From positions 186,001 through 250,000 of the forward strand of contig NZ_CP011494.1 in NCBI RefSeq assembly GCF_001043175.1: a DNA stretch of 64,000 nt, in the 5' to 3' direction. Origin of the DNA: Marinobacter psychrophilus. GTDB lineage: Bacteria > Pseudomonadota > Gammaproteobacteria > Pseudomonadales > Oleiphilaceae. A program made the translations under genes and the position numbers. The stretch's first letter is position 1. Each line of letters opens with the position of its first letter. Below the pieces are notes generated by a model. The model was not told the origin of the DNA, ran no database searches, and saw only the letters and a program-made list of their open reading frames with translations. Below are positions 1 through 9,430 of this stretch, piece by piece.

Positions 1-168
1 TTCAAAGTCTATCGCCACCATCGGCACCTGTGACAAAGGCGTATTCGCGTCGCAGCAGCCGGCCTGGTAAAAAGCCTTCAATAGGGGGTTGCTAGTGGCC
101 TCTGTCAGGGTCTGATAGCGGTCAGGCCAAGGCACATTGGCAAAGGGCTGGGATGGTGGTGTATCCAT
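1..168 (-). CDS. 3'-5' exonuclease, DnaQ-like (N-terminal 56 residues only)
   Basis: The reading frame starts at an ATG at 168 on the minus strand and leaves the window at base 1, so only 56 residues are visible. The last visible residues, MVAIDFE, match the first acidic motif (DxE) of DEDDh exonucleases such as DNA polymerase III epsilon and its stand-alone relatives. The start lies 4 nt after the stop of the DUF294/CBS gene, so the two genes are probably co-transcribed. In many gammaproteobacteria a DnaQ-like exonuclease follows a DUF294/CBS gene, which supports the call. The catalytic core is outside the window. Confidence 0.72.
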   Translation of the reverse strand, partial: MDTPPSQPFANVPWPDRYQTLTEATSNPLLKAFYQAGCCDANTPLSQVPMVAIDFE

Positions 169-172
169 GTAT

Positions 173-2050
173 TCAAGTGGCATTGCGTGCAATCTGGGCG
201 TTATAGCGATATTTCAGAAATTTCTGGGCGTCGCTGAGCACCTGAAAGGCGTCTTTCAGATGGTTCCGCTCGAAAGGCGAAAGATCCTGCGGGCGCACGT
301 TGTTGTCGGGCTCGCGCCCGGCTTCAATGGCCAGCGCCTGATGGCGAATACGCACAATGGCGATAAACTCCAGAGCATCTCGTAGGTTACCAATGCCATC
401 GTCCAGAATCAGGCGGGTTTTGCCGATGGCGTCCAGGCGCTCGAACGAATTCTGAGCCTTGGAGCCACAAGCCAAAGCGTGTATGCGAATAAGGTCTGAC
501 AGTGGCGCCGTGCCACGGCGTTTCAGATTGAAGGTCTTGCCGTGCTTGCCGTCTTCTTCCATCACGAAATTACGGAAGAAGCCCAAAGGTGGCGTGCGAT
601 TCAGAGCATTGCGCGCCATCATTGCCAAAAAACGCTGGCTGTTTGAAGCCTTTTGCGCCACCAGAGTTTTTAGCTGTTCGGCAAAATCGGTTTCCCCGTA
701 AATACCGTCAAGATCGAAAAAGATATTGCTGTTAAGCAGGGCCCTGGCCTGGGGGTTATCGATCCAGTCGCTGAAGTAGGCTTTCCAGGCCCTCAGTGGC
801 TGGCGCCAGCGCTCATTGGTAGCCATGATGTCACCTGTGCAGTAGGTGTAGTTGCACTCAGCCAGGCCGTCGCTGACAAACTTCGCTAATTCCAGAAAAT
901 AGACGTCGTGTTCCTCTGCGACAAAGCTGTCGTCCAGAATCATGGCGTTGTCTTGATCGGTCACCACCAACTGTTCATCCCGCGCCATAGAGCCCAGGGC
1001 CATAAAGCAGTAGGGCACGGGCGGCGGTCCCAGCTTCTCCTCACCCAGTTCCAGCAGCCGTTGGGTGAAACTACGGCCAATCCCCGCTAGGGCACTGCCA
1101 ATCATGTGCGAGTTTGCGTCTTCATTCACCATGCGTACGAAGCTGTCGCGCACTTCCAGGCTGATTTTCTTCAGGCCTTTTACGCTGGTTTGGTGGTAAA
1201 TGTTGCTGACCAGATACAGGCTGCTTTGGCTTTCATATTTCACGATGTCAGACAGCGCAATCACTCCGCGCACTTCGTGATCGTCCATTACCGGCAAATG
1301 GTGCACGTTATTGTGCAACATGGTCAGCATGGCTTCGAAAATATAGTGGCTGGCTGGTATGGTGATCAGCCCTTCGGTCATAATGTCGCTAATCGGTGTT
1401 TCTGACGGCAGTGCTTCAGTCAACGCGCGGATGCGCAGATCGCGATCGGTGATAATGCCTTTCAGTCGCGCCTGGTCGCCTTCCCCTTCCATCAGAAGTA
1501 GCGCTGACACGCTGTTTTCGGTCATGATTCGGGCCGCTTCCTGCAGCCGAACCGTATAAGGTGCAGACACGGTTTTGCGTGAAATTAGCCGGCTTACCCG
1601 CGAGGTCATCAGCTGGTTGGATTTTTCACGCCGCGATACCGCGGAGCGCAAACGGCTTCGGTCTTCAATTTCCACATAGTCCGCAAAACCTTCGTCCTGT
1701 TCGAACAGATAATGGAAGGTTTCTGCCGGAATACGGTAAATCAGGCTGTCCTCAAGCACGGTAGCTGGAAAACGCACGTGTTTGTTCATCATCAGGCCAA
1801 ATTGGCCAAAGATGTCACCCTCACCAATCCGGTTATACAGCTCGCCCGAGCGTCGAAAAATCTCTACTGCGCCGCTGCGCACGTAATACAGGGCCTTGCT
1901 GGGATCATTTATGCGCAAAAGCTCGGTGCCGGCACGGGCATAAACGATCTCGATGGTTTCGGTCACACGGTTGACCAACTCCTCTGGCATCTCGTTAAAC
2001 GGCGAATGCTGTAGAAGATGGTTACGAATGTCGATCAGTTCAGCCTGCAT
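173..2050 (-). CDS. cNMP-binding / CBS / DUF294 putative nucleotidyltransferase
   Basis: A 625-residue cytoplasmic signalling-type protein. Domains in order: a cyclic-nucleotide-binding jelly roll (about 15-125), two CBS domains (about 155-275, including ISDIMTEGLITIP and HHLPVMDDHEVRGVI), and a DUF294 nucleotidyltransferase-like region with GSMARDEQ near residue 353 and DQDNAMIL just after, followed by the DUF294 C-terminal domain. The architecture suggests ligand-controlled nucleotidyl transfer; the substrate is unknown. I chose the ATG at 2050 (MQAELIDIRNHLLQ) because family members begin just before the cNMP domain. An upstream in-frame extension to 2230 is possible but carries no domain. 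It lies 4 nt upstream of the exonuclease gene. Confidence 0.88.
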   Translation of the reverse strand: MQAELIDIRNHLLQHSPFNEMPEELVNRVTETIEIVYARAGTELLRINDPSKALYYVRSGAVEIFRRSGELYNRIGEGDIFGQFGLMMNKHVRFPATVLEDSLIYRIPAETFHYLFEQDEGFADYVEIEDRSRLRSAVSRREKSNQLMTSRVSRLISRKTVSAPYTVRLQEAARIMTENSVSALLLMEGEGDQARLKGIITDRDLRIRALTEALPSETPISDIMTEGLITIPASHYIFEAMLTMLHNNVHHLPVMDDHEVRGVIALSDIVKYESQSSLYLVSNIYHQTSVKGLKKISLEVRDSFVRMVNEDANSHMIGSALAGIGRSFTQRLLELGEEKLGPPPVPYCFMALGSMARDEQLVVTDQDNAMILDDSFVAEEHDVYFLELAKFVSDGLAECNYTYCTGDIMATNERWRQPLRAWKAYFSDWIDNPQARALLNSNIFFDLDGIYGETDFAEQLKTLVAQKASNSQRFLAMMARNALNRTPPLGFFRNFVMEEDGKHGKTFNLKRRGTAPLSDLIRIHALACGSKAQNSFERLDAIGKTRLILDDGIGNLRDALEFIAIVRIRHQALAIEAGREPDNNVRPQDLSPFERNHLKDAFQVLSDAQKFLKYRYNAQIARNAT

Positions 2051-2332
2051 GCAGCCCCCAAAGTGGATTGAATAGTGCTTGGCCAAAACTATAGCAGAAA
2101 GCACTCTTTGATCGTGGGTGATAGCGCTAAAGCGGTTGGCGGTGAGGAATACAGCCATAAAATCGCTGTCCTTCGCCGGCTTGAAGCCGGATCGCCTGCC
2201 CGATGGAGTCGCACTTCTCGGGCCTGACATTTTCTGGAGGGTCTTGGCGCCAACATCTATTGTTAGGGTTTAGACTAACGCTAGATATGTGTCTGTGCCG
2301 TTTAACTTAAAGGCAACCAAATTAGAAGTAGG
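2051..2332. other. Intergenic stretch without a recognisable gene
   Basis: This is the upstream region of the DUF294/CBS gene and the beginning of a 743-nt gap. I see no supported gene, tRNA, repeat or clear promoter. It becomes AT-richer than its surroundings from about 2270, where the decayed GGDEF-EAL remnant begins. Confidence 0.5.
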
Positions 2333-2757
2333 TTACTTCACCAAGCAGCTACAAGGGATGCTCTCCGTCAGTTGTTTGATTTGAATGAAGTTAGGCAGGC
2401 TTGGGCCAAAGCTATTATTAAAGAAAATATGCTGCAAGCAGTATGAAAAGCGATCCCCCGACGTTTCTTCTTAATGGAAGAGCCGCTGAACAGCGCGCTA
2501 AAGTAGAATGAATTTGAAGTATATTATCAGCCTAAAGTTGATAAAAAATATGGAAATGCTATTGGCGCAGGGTGTTCTCCAGTAAGTTATTTGCGGAAAT
2601 ATTCATTCGATGTAGTAAAAATAGATCGAAGCTTTGCCAACGGTATAACGCTAAAAAATCAGATTGTGATCTGGCTCAGGGCGACTATTTTATAAACCGA
2701 TACCGGCTAAAGAACGGATTGATTTTCAGTACCCTGCAAATCGCTCTTAACATCTAA
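2333..2757 (+). pseudogene. Decayed GGDEF-EAL (c-di-GMP) pseudogene
   Basis: Fragments of a diguanylate cyclase/phosphodiesterase survive in order. Codons from 2333 read LLHQAATRDALRQLFD and resemble the first helix of GGDEF domains, ending in TGA at 2444. From 2474 the same frame reads MEEPLNSALK, then TAG at 2504 where a Gln is usual, then NEFEVYYQPKVD, the classic EAL start. After an internal deletion it resumes with SYLRKYSFDVVKIDRSF. A last piece, DLAQGDYF, is in another frame and matches the EAL C-terminus. The piece order, premature stops, deletions and frameshift show a dead gene. Base composition is AT-richer than the flanks, which may indicate foreign origin. Confidence 0.75.
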
Positions 2758-2793
2758 GCCGATAAGACCCACCAGCGGATTGCAGTCCAGCTG

Positions 2794-3408
2794 TCAGTCG
2801 CTGATTAAACCGTGCCCGATCAGGCTTTGAAAACGGCCGTAGCTGGAGGTATTTACCTGAATGCGGCTGCGGCAGGCGTAGGGTGTGCTCAGCCCGGAAA
2901 ATGCATGCTCCAACGGTATGTGCAGCACATCGGCTGCTATCATCCGCACAATCCCGCCGTGACAAACGATCAACACCCGCTTGCCGGCGAGTTGCTCCTG
3001 CCAGTGATACCAACGCGCCACTACCCGAGTCTGAAAGTCGCTGACGGGTTCGCCTGAGGGGGGAGTGTTGGCAACCGGATTGGCCCAGAATTGGCTCAGG
3101 CGTTCGCCATCGCTGGCCATGACTTCTTCAGCAGTGCGGCCTTCCCAGTCGCCGAAGCTGATTTCCCGCAGGTCGTCATCAAGGTGCAGGGGGATTTGAT
3201 AGCGGTCCGCCAGTTCCCGCGCAAAATGAACGCAGCGCAGCATGGGTGAGCTCACAATAACGTCCCAATGATCTGCGCTGGTAATGGCATCGCGCATTTG
3301 CTGCCACCCGGCGGTGCTAAGAGGATCGTCTTTACTGCCCCGATACATAGGCCCGCCTTCCGGTTCGCCATGGCGGATTACATCAAAAATTGTGGTGGTG
3401 TCAGTCAT
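2794..3408 (-). CDS. cobC: Alpha-ribazole phosphatase / histidine phosphatase family
   Basis: A 204-residue histidine-phosphatase-fold protein. The catalytic RHG motif is at residues 12-14 (VIRHGE), with the second catalytic His in the C-terminal [11 protein letters not shown] segment. In B12 synthesis the family removes phosphate from alpha-ribazole-5'-phosphate or adenosylcobalamin-5'-phosphate. The assignment to CobC rests on its position: its ATG at 3408 overlaps the end of cobT by 8 nt, so the two genes are translationally coupled. A longer reading frame to 3453 would intrude into cobT and adds no domain. A general phosphoglycerate-mutase-like phosphatase is the alternative. Confidence 0.85.
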   Translation of the reverse strand: MTDTTTIFDVIRHGEPEGGPMYRGSKDDPLSTAGWQQMRDAITSADHWDVIVSSPMLRCVHFARELADRYQIPLHLDDDLREISFGDWEGRTAEEVMASDGERLSQFWANPVANTPPSGEPVSDFQTRVVARWYHWQEQLAGKRVLIVCHGGIVRMIAADVLHIPLEHAFSGLSTPYACRSRIQVNTSSYGRFQSLIGHGLISD

Positions 3409-4492
3409 TGCGGTTGGTCGCTCCGGATTGAGGTGCATCATTCTGGCCAACATTTACGCCCGCGGAGTCAAAACTGGCCATATTATTGTGCAGAGCGCAG
3501 GCTGCGCGTATCAACGGAACCGCCACCGCCGCACCGCTGCCCTCGCCCAGCCGCATGCCCATGTCCAAAAGCGGTGTGGCCTTCAATGCATCCAGAATAG
3601 CTTGGTGGCCTGGCTCGGCCGAGCGATGGGAAAACAACAGCCAGGCGCGAATATCCGGCTGTTCACTCACCGCGATCAGCGCGGCGACCGACACAATAAA
3701 GCCGTCTATCAATACCGGTATGCCCCGGGCAGCACAGCCCGCAATGGCGCCGGCCAGAGCGGCAATTTCGAAGCCGCCAAAGGCTTTAAGTACCGCCATG
3801 GGGGTTTGGTCATCGTTGTGGCGTTGCAGCGCCCGAATAATCACTTCGGCTTTGTGCCGCACCCCGGCACTGTCCAGGCCTGTACCCGGCCCGGCCAGGC
3901 GTATCGGGTTTTTGTTCAGCAGCGCGCAGGCGATAGCCGCCGCAGACGTGGTGTTGCCAATGCCCATTTCGCCACCAATAAACAGGTGGCAACCAGCGCG
4001 AGCCGCGCGTTGGGCGGCCTCATCGCCAAAGTGTATGGCCTTGGTGACCTGCTGGCTGGTCATTGCGTCTATTTCTACAAAGTTACGGGTGCTGGGCGCA
4101 ATACGAGCGTTAATGACACTCGGTAGATCCGGTGTGTCGGTAACAGTACCCAAGTTGATCACTTCCAGCGTTGCACCTAAGAGTTTTGCCAGCACACTGA
4201 TGGCGGCGCCGCCGCTGGCGAAATTAGCAATCATTTGAGCGGTGACGGCTTGTGGGTAGGCAGAAATGGCTTCCGCGCAAACGCCATGGTCGCCGGCAAA
4301 TATGCTGATGTGAATCTTGTCGGCTGTTGGCAGCTCGGAGCCTTGCATGCTGGCCAACTGCGTCGCAATGGCCTCAAGCTGGCCCAATGATCCCGCGGGC
4401 TTGGTCAGCGTGTTCTGGCGCTGCATGGCAAGTTCCAGAAAATGGGCGGAAGGAAGCGCGGGAGGGTTGGTCCAACTGACGGGAAATAACAT
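3401..4492 (-). CDS. cobT: Nicotinate-nucleotide--dimethylbenzimidazole phosphoribosyltransferase
   Basis: A 363-residue cytoplasmic enzyme that transfers phosphoribose from nicotinate mononucleotide to dimethylbenzimidazole (DMB), giving alpha-ribazole phosphate. The family pattern is complete: [11 protein letters not shown] near the N-terminus, FAGDHGV, a Gly-rich [14 protein letters not shown] segment, and the C-terminal [10 protein letters not shown] with the catalytic Glu. I chose the ATG at 4492 because it gives the usual family length; the longer frame only adds residues out to 4540. Its substrate DMB would be made by BluB at 19.9 kb, and cobC follows in the same operon. It is divergent from cobU across a 177-nt gap. 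Confidence 0.95.
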   Translation of the reverse strand: MLFPVSWTNPPALPSAHFLELAMQRQNTLTKPAGSLGQLEAIATQLASMQGSELPTADKIHISIFAGDHGVCAEAISAYPQAVTAQMIANFASGGAAISVLAKLLGATLEVINLGTVTDTPDLPSVINARIAPSTRNFVEIDAMTSQQVTKAIHFGDEAAQRAARAGCHLFIGGEMGIGNTTSAAAIACALLNKNPIRLAGPGTGLDSAGVRHKAEVIIRALQRHNDDQTPMAVLKAFGGFEIAALAGAIAGCAARGIPVLIDGFIVSVAALIAVSEQPDIRAWLLFSHRSAEPGHQAILDALKATPLLDMGMRLGEGSGAAVAVPLIRAACALHNNMASFDSAGVNVGQNDAPQSGATNRND

Positions 4493-4669
4493 GATAAATA
4501 CCTGTAAACTGCAAACGCGTAGCGCCACGGAAATGGCCAATAATATAAAAACCGATGTCGAGGCAGCAAAAGTTGGATGATACTCTGAGTCGTCCAGATC
4601 CGGTAGAGTTCAAAGTCCACCAGTTTGCCGGCTACCACCTACTTTTCCACCCCGAGGACTGAAACCAAC

Positions 4670-5188
4670 ATGCACACTCTGGTTATTGGTGGCGTTCGCT
4701 CCGGTAAAACCGCGTTGGCAGAACGCCTTGCCTGCAACACTGACGACGAGGTGGTGTACCTCGCCACCGCCACCGCCGGTGACGACGAAATGCGCAGGCG
4801 CATTGATCGCCATCAGCGGCAACGTCCTGTTAACTGGGGCTTAAGTGAAGAGCCATTGGCCCTTGCCTCGGTGCTTGCCCTCTATGCCAGCGCCGGCCAA
4901 AAAGCGCCGTGCATACTGGTGGATTGCATGAGCCTGTGGGTGAGTAATCTGTTGCACGCCGGCGAGACGGTTTTTGCGTGGGAGCGGGAACAGTTTTTAA
5001 CTCAGCTGGCCCAGTACCCGGGCAAGCTGATTATTGTTAGCAACGAAGTGGGGCTGGGTATTATTGGCATGGACCCTCTTACCCGACGCTTTGGCGACGA
5101 ACTGGGCTGGTTGAATCAGGCCCTGACCGAGCGTTGCGACACGGTGGTTATGAGCGTCGCCGGTTTGGCGGTGACTTTAAAGTCATAA
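4670..5188 (+). CDS. cobU: Adenosylcobinamide kinase / adenosylcobinamide-phosphate guanylyltransferase
   Basis: A 172-residue bifunctional enzyme that phosphorylates adenosylcobinamide and then adds GMP, activating it for nucleotide-loop assembly. The P-loop GGVRSGKT is at residues 7-14, a His in RIDRHQRQRP (about residue 48) matches the guanylylated His of the family, and SNEVGLGI is the conserved mid-protein motif. The ATG at 4670 puts the P-loop at the usual distance from the N-terminus. Its stop overlaps the cbiB start by one base (TAATG), so cobU-cbiB-cobD form a tight operon. It is also called cobP. Confidence 0.95.
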   Translation: MHTLVIGGVRSGKTALAERLACNTDDEVVYLATATAGDDEMRRRIDRHQRQRPVNWGLSEEPLALASVLALYASAGQKAPCILVDCMSLWVSNLLHAGETVFAWEREQFLTQLAQYPGKLIIVSNEVGLGIIGMDPLTRRFGDELGWLNQALTERCDTVVMSVAGLAVTLKS

Positions 5189-6150
5189 TGGCTGCTTTTC
5201 TTTCTCCCTTTTTTGCGCCTTTTCTGGTTTGCCTGCTGGGCCTCACTCTGGACCGATTATTGGGTGAACCCCGCCGACTGCACCCACTGGCGGGTTTTGG
5301 CGCTCTGGCCAGTGCTTTGGAACGGCTGCTTAACGGCGCGCCACAAAAGGCTTGGCGTAGCCTTATTCTGGGTACTTTAGCCCTGTGTTCACTGGTGCTG
5401 CCCCTGTTGCTTTTAACAATCTGGTTGTCTGCTGTGCTCAGCGGCTTTTGGTTGCTGCTGGTCCAGGCTACTGCATTGTACTTTGCGCTTTCTCTCAGGG
5501 GCTTGGCAGAACACGGCCTGGCGGTGGCACAGCCGCTGCAAAGAGGCGAGCTGAATGTGGCGAGGGAACAGGTCAGCCGCATTGTCAGCCGCCAGGCCAG
5601 TGCGCTGGATCAACAGGGCGTGGCAGCTGCGGCCACCGAGTCTATGTTGGAAAATGGCGCGGATGCGGTGTTTGCCAGCCTGTTCTGGTTTTTAGTGGGT
5701 GGTATTCCTGGTGTGATTGTGCATCGTGCTGTAAATACGTTGGACGCCATGTGGGGTTATCGCAACCCGCAGTTTTTATATTTTGGTCGTGCGGCTGCAC
5801 GGCTGGACGACGTCATGGGCTGGCTGCCTGCGCGGCTTACGGCGCTAACGTACACGCTGCTAGGTAATCGTAAGCTTGCGTGGCGCTGCTGGCGACAGCA
5901 GGCGTCCCAATGGGACAGCCCCAACGCTGGCCCGGTGATGGCGGCAGGCGCGGGTGCACTAAATGTTCAACTCGGTGGTCCGTCACCTTATCCGCAAGGC
6001 GTAAAGCAGCGCCCGCACCTGGGCGGTACTAACCCGGCCAGTGCCGACACTGTTCAGGCGGCTATTGCACTGGTACGCCACGGCACCTGGCTTTGGTTGG
6101 CGGTTATATTCGCCATAAGCGGCCTTGTTGCCGCGGTGGCGGGATTGTGA
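5188..6150 (+). CDS. cbiB: Adenosylcobinamide-phosphate synthase
   Basis: A 320-residue integral membrane protein that joins the aminopropanol(-phosphate) arm to adenosylcobyric acid. The sequence opens with a hydrophobic helix, then LDRLLGEPRRLHPLAGFG, typical of CbiB. Later landmarks are ENGADAVFASLFWFLVGG, HRAVNTLDAMWGYRN and the C-terminal DSPNAGPVMAAGAGALNV. Starts and stops overlap with both neighbours (TAATG with cobU, TGATG with cobD), indicating translational coupling. The amine substrate would be supplied by the next gene, cobD. The name cobD is used for this gene in Pseudomonas nomenclature. Confidence 0.94.
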   Translation: MAAFLSPFFAPFLVCLLGLTLDRLLGEPRRLHPLAGFGALASALERLLNGAPQKAWRSLILGTLALCSLVLPLLLLTIWLSAVLSGFWLLLVQATALYFALSLRGLAEHGLAVAQPLQRGELNVAREQVSRIVSRQASALDQQGVAAAATESMLENGADAVFASLFWFLVGGIPGVIVHRAVNTLDAMWGYRNPQFLYFGRAAARLDDVMGWLPARLTALTYTLLGNRKLAWRCWRQQASQWDSPNAGPVMAAGAGALNVQLGGPSPYPQGVKQRPHLGGTNPASADTVQAAIALVRHGTWLWLAVIFAISGLVAAVAGL

Positions 6151-7169
6151 TGCTACAGCACGGCGGGCGTTTGAATGACGCGGTAAAGCGCTGGGGTATT
6201 CCCCGTGAACAGTGGCTGGATTTATCGACCGGTATCAACCCATCGGGGTGGCCGGTGCCGGAGTTGCCGGCGGAAGTTTGGCAGCGTCTGCCAGAACAAG
6301 ACGACGGCCTGGAAGAGATTATTCGTCATTGGTCAGACGCCCCTTTGGCTTCTGGCTGTGTGCCGGTTGCAGGCAGTCAAGCGGCCATTATGGCGCTGCC
6401 CGGCTTACGCAAACCCTGTCGTGTAGGCATACCGGTACCTGGCTATCGCGAGCATGGGCACCATTGGCGCTCTGCTGGCCACAAGATTGTTCTCATTGAG
6501 CCTGTGCAGACCAAAGGCGGTGCCTCGGGTTGCGATGATCGTTGGTTGGATCAGCTTGACGTGCTGGTATGGATCAATCCTAACAACCCCACGGGTGCAA
6601 TTATTCCTCCTTCCACGCTATTGCGTTGGCACCGGCGTTTGCAAAAACGCGGTGGTTGGCTGGTGCTGGACGAAGCGTTTATGGACCCTACGCCCGCTTT
6701 TAGCCTGGCCTGCCAGAGCGGCCGCCCGGGCCTGATTGTTCTGCGCTCACTGGGGAAGTTCTTTGGTTTGGCCGGGATACGCGCCGGCTTCGTGCTTGCC
6801 GATAAGAATGTTGCGGGTGCGCTGACGGAAAAGCTGGGGCCATGGGCGGTGAATGGTCCCGCGCGCCACGTAATGGCGCAGGCACTGCTGGATATAAACT
6901 GGCAGCAACAAGCCTGTGCTCGCTTGCAGAACGGCGCTCAAAGGCTAAGAGGCATATTGCATTCAGCCGGATTGAATCCGATGGGTGGAAGCGCGTTGTT
7001 CCATACCGTTCGCACCGAAGCCCCAACTTTGTTGGCGGACTGTCTTGCCGCGCAAGGCGTGCTGGTAAGAGTATTCGAACAACCAAGTATGGTGCGCTTC
7101 GGCCTGGCGCCAGACGAGAACGAATGGTGCCGCCTGGACAAGGCATTGGCGGGCGCCGTCGGTGATTAA
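6150..7169 (+). CDS. cobD: Threonine-phosphate decarboxylase (PLP-dependent)
   Basis: A 339-residue class I/II aminotransferase-fold enzyme that makes (R)-1-amino-2-propanol phosphate for the CbiB reaction. It starts with HGGRLNDAVKRWG and DLSTGINPSGWP, both typical of the family. WINPNNPTGAI and VLDEAFMD are PLP-pocket motifs, and the PLP lysine is K203 in SLGKFFGLAG. The ATG at 6150 overlaps the cbiB stop (TGATG). It is the last gene before the cobalamin riboswitch, so this three-gene set has its own expression unit. Pseudomonas nomenclature calls it cobC. Confidence 0.92.
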   Translation: MLQHGGRLNDAVKRWGIPREQWLDLSTGINPSGWPVPELPAEVWQRLPEQDDGLEEIIRHWSDAPLASGCVPVAGSQAAIMALPGLRKPCRVGIPVPGYREHGHHWRSAGHKIVLIEPVQTKGGASGCDDRWLDQLDVLVWINPNNPTGAIIPPSTLLRWHRRLQKRGGWLVLDEAFMDPTPAFSLACQSGRPGLIVLRSLGKFFGLAGIRAGFVLADKNVAGALTEKLGPWAVNGPARHVMAQALLDINWQQQACARLQNGAQRLRGILHSAGLNPMGGSALFHTVRTEAPTLLADCLAAQGVLVRVFEQPSMVRFGLAPDENEWCRLDKALAGAVGD

Positions 7170-7214
7170 TCATTGACCAGACATTAACGCATTGTTAGCC
7201 TTGCACTCGTTTTC

Positions 7215-7400
7215 AGGTGTTGTTCGAGCGTTATCATCATCGCGACAACAGTGAAACGGGAAGCCGGTTAAAGTCCGGCACTGCCCCCGCAACGGTAAGT
7301 GAGTGAACGGCTAAGAAAGGTGCCACTGTGCAAACGCATGGGAAGGCTTGCGCCGTTCAGTAATACAGCTCACAAGTCCGGAGACCGGCCTGTCAACACA
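7215..7400 (+). ncRNA. Cobalamin riboswitch
   Basis: The core signature of the adenosylcobalamin riboswitch is present: GGGAAGCCGG at about 7258, AAAGTCCGGC, the near-invariant CTGCCCCCGCAACGGTAA at 7281-7298, and a B12-box-like AAGTCCGGAGACCGGCC at 7374-7390. It lies 170-350 nt upstream of btuB, and no other gene separates them. By family knowledge, bound cobalamin would reduce expression of btuB and probably of the genes co-transcribed with it. I see no strong intrinsic terminator after it, so control of translation initiation is more likely; that is an inference. Outer boundaries are approximate. Confidence 0.95.
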
Positions 7401-7568
7401 CCGAACGCTGCGGAGGGCAGTTGCGGTGGGTAAACACCGATTCTGTTTCACGGCATTTCCCCACCTTTTGGAAGGCGCCCGCTTTGCTTGCGGCCGGCTT
7501 TCGCTTTCCTTTGCAGCACCAAAAAATCAGCCATGCGGGTGCGCGTGGTGTGCCTTTGAGTGCATTTT

Positions 7569-9407
7569 ATGAAAGTTTTTCGCTTTGTTGCCAGCAGTCT
7601 GCTGGCGCCTTTTGCATTAAGTCCTCTTTCAATTGCGGTTGCCCAAGAATCTACCGGCGCGACTCTTGATCCGATTGTTGTGACCGCTACGCTTGGCCCT
7701 AAAACTGTGGGTGAGAGCCTGGCTTCCTTCACGGTGATTGACGAAGAAGAAATCCGCTCAAAAGCGCCTGCTGATGTTTCCGATCTTCTGCGAGGCCAGC
7801 CGGGTATTAACGTGACGGGAAATGGTTCTTTTGGCAAGACAACGAACGTCAATATTCGCGGCGTTCAGAGTGCCGGCACGGTTTTTCTAGTTGATGGCAT
7901 TAAGCTGCACTCAGCGACCAGCGGAGGGGCCCCTTGGCAGTTTTTTCCGACAGAGCTTATTCAACGAGTGGAAATCGTTCGTGGGCCCAGAAGTTCGCTG
8001 TACGGCGCAGATGCTATGGGTGGTGTGATTCAGGCTTTTACGTTGGATCCGAAACAGGGTGAGCGCGGCTGGGTTGAGGCCGGTGCGGGTAACTTTGATA
8101 CTCAAAAAGTGAATGCGGGTGTCTCCGGATCCGCTGGGAGCACACGTTTCAGTCTGAGTGGTTTGCACAAGGAGACCGACGGCACAGCAGTCCGTAAGAA
8201 TATTAAAAATCTGGAGCAGGACCAAGAAAAAGGCTTCCGCCAAACTGCCGGGTTGGGCCGGGTTGTACATGAACTAGAAAACGGGGGTGAGGCCAGCGCA
8301 ATATTGCTGCAGTCTGAAGGAAACACCGAATATGAAGGCGGCAATACGGACTACACAATTCGGACTGTTGGCCTAGGCTTGGTGGCTCCGCTGAGTGATT
8401 ATTGGCAAACCGGGATCCAGTTTTCAGAGTCACAAGATGACGAGAAAACATTATCGAGCAGTGGTGAGAGTTATTATGACACGCGTTTGCGACAGGCTAG
8501 ATGGGAAAACACTTTTTCCTACAATGTTCACGAACTGGTTGTTGGTGCAGAGTTGCAGCAAGATGAAGTTGAAAGCACTGAAAAGTTTACTGAAACCAGT
8601 AGAACTAATACGGCCATTTTTAGCCAACTACGCTTAAACTTCGGCCCACTTGATACTCAGCTGAGTCTTCGCAGCGACGATAATGAAGCCTATGGAACTA
8701 ATGAAACTGGTGGTTTAGCGCTGGGTTACAAATTTGATCAATCTCACCGTGTTCGCGCTAGTTATGGTACAGCGTTTCGAGCACCAACTTTTAATGATTT
8801 GTACTTTCCGTATATAAAGTATCCAAGTGGATATGAGTACCAAGGTAATCCCAATGTAAAGCCGGAAGAGTCAGAAAGCTACGAATTAGGCGTTAGGGGA
8901 AACTACCGGGTATGGTTCTGGGATCTGGCGGTTTATCAGATGGACATTGAAGATCTCATCATTACTGACAAAATTGGGACGATTAATACAAAAATCAATG
9001 TTAGCGAAGCCCGAATCCGTGGAGCTGAGTTTGGTGGCGGTTATGAGCTTGATGGTTGGCGAACATCGCTTGGTCTCACTTATATGAACCCGGAAGATCG
9101 TGAAACGGGTAATCAGTTAAGACGATTGACAACCAGGACTGCGCGAGTTGATTTGGACAAGACAATCAATAGTTTTGTGGTCGGCGGTTCTGTAATTGCG
9201 GAAGGTGATCGTTATGACGACACCAAAAATAAAAATCGGTTGCCCGGTTTTGCTACTCTCGATCTGCGTACCAAGTGGAATTTTGCTCCGAACTGGAGCA
9301 GCCGCGTGACCGTTGCCAACGTGTTTGACAAAGAGTATTCCACAGCGAAGAACTACGTCTCGGCGGGCCGAACAGCCATGCTGTCCGTTCGCTATGATAT
9401 TCAGTAA
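7569..9407 (+). CDS. btuB: TonB-dependent outer-membrane cobalamin receptor
   Basis: A 612-residue beta-barrel receptor for vitamin B12 uptake. A signal peptide spans about 1-28 (ends SIAVAQ). The TonB box region LDPIVVTAT follows, then the plug (VSDLLRGQPGINV, VNIRGVQSAGTVFLVDG, RVEIVRGPRSSLYGADAMGG) and the barrel, ending with an aromatic-containing terminal strand. The assignment to cobalamin rests on the riboswitch directly upstream and btuFCD downstream. The ATG at 7569 starts a proper signal peptide; a GTG three codons earlier is possible. The barrel-coding part is AT-richer than the neighbouring cob genes, common for surface-exposed receptors. Confidence 0.93.
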   Translation: MKVFRFVASSLLAPFALSPLSIAVAQESTGATLDPIVVTATLGPKTVGESLASFTVIDEEEIRSKAPADVSDLLRGQPGINVTGNGSFGKTTNVNIRGVQSAGTVFLVDGIKLHSATSGGAPWQFFPTELIQRVEIVRGPRSSLYGADAMGGVIQAFTLDPKQGERGWVEAGAGNFDTQKVNAGVSGSAGSTRFSLSGLHKETDGTAVRKNIKNLEQDQEKGFRQTAGLGRVVHELENGGEASAILLQSEGNTEYEGGNTDYTIRTVGLGLVAPLSDYWQTGIQFSESQDDEKTLSSSGESYYDTRLRQARWENTFSYNVHELVVGAELQQDEVESTEKFTETSRTNTAIFSQLRLNFGPLDTQLSLRSDDNEAYGTNETGGLALGYKFDQSHRVRASYGTAFRAPTFNDLYFPYIKYPSGYEYQGNPNVKPEESESYELGVRGNYRVWFWDLAVYQMDIEDLIITDKIGTINTKINVSEARIRGAEFGGGYELDGWRTSLGLTYMNPEDRETGNQLRRLTTRTARVDLDKTINSFVVGGSVIAEGDRYDDTKNKNRLPGFATLDLRTKWNFAPNWSSRVTVANVFDKEYSTAKNYVSAGRTAMLSVRYDIQ

Positions 9408-9430
9408 GTCATAAAGACGGGAGTAAAAAC

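Noticed and set aside
2572..2757. A 61-codon independent small gene
   Set aside because: Its end matches the C-terminus of EAL domains, and the flanking frames carry the other EAL motifs, so it is part of the pseudogene.
3284..4238. Long plus-strand open frames of 280 and 250 codons
   Set aside because: They are antisense to cobT, whose motifs and length are fully convincing; their translations resemble no family and reflect GC-rich codon shadowing.
7400..7568. An intrinsic terminator or second regulatory RNA between the riboswitch and btuB
   Set aside because: I looked for a GC stem followed by a T-run and found only short, weak pairings.
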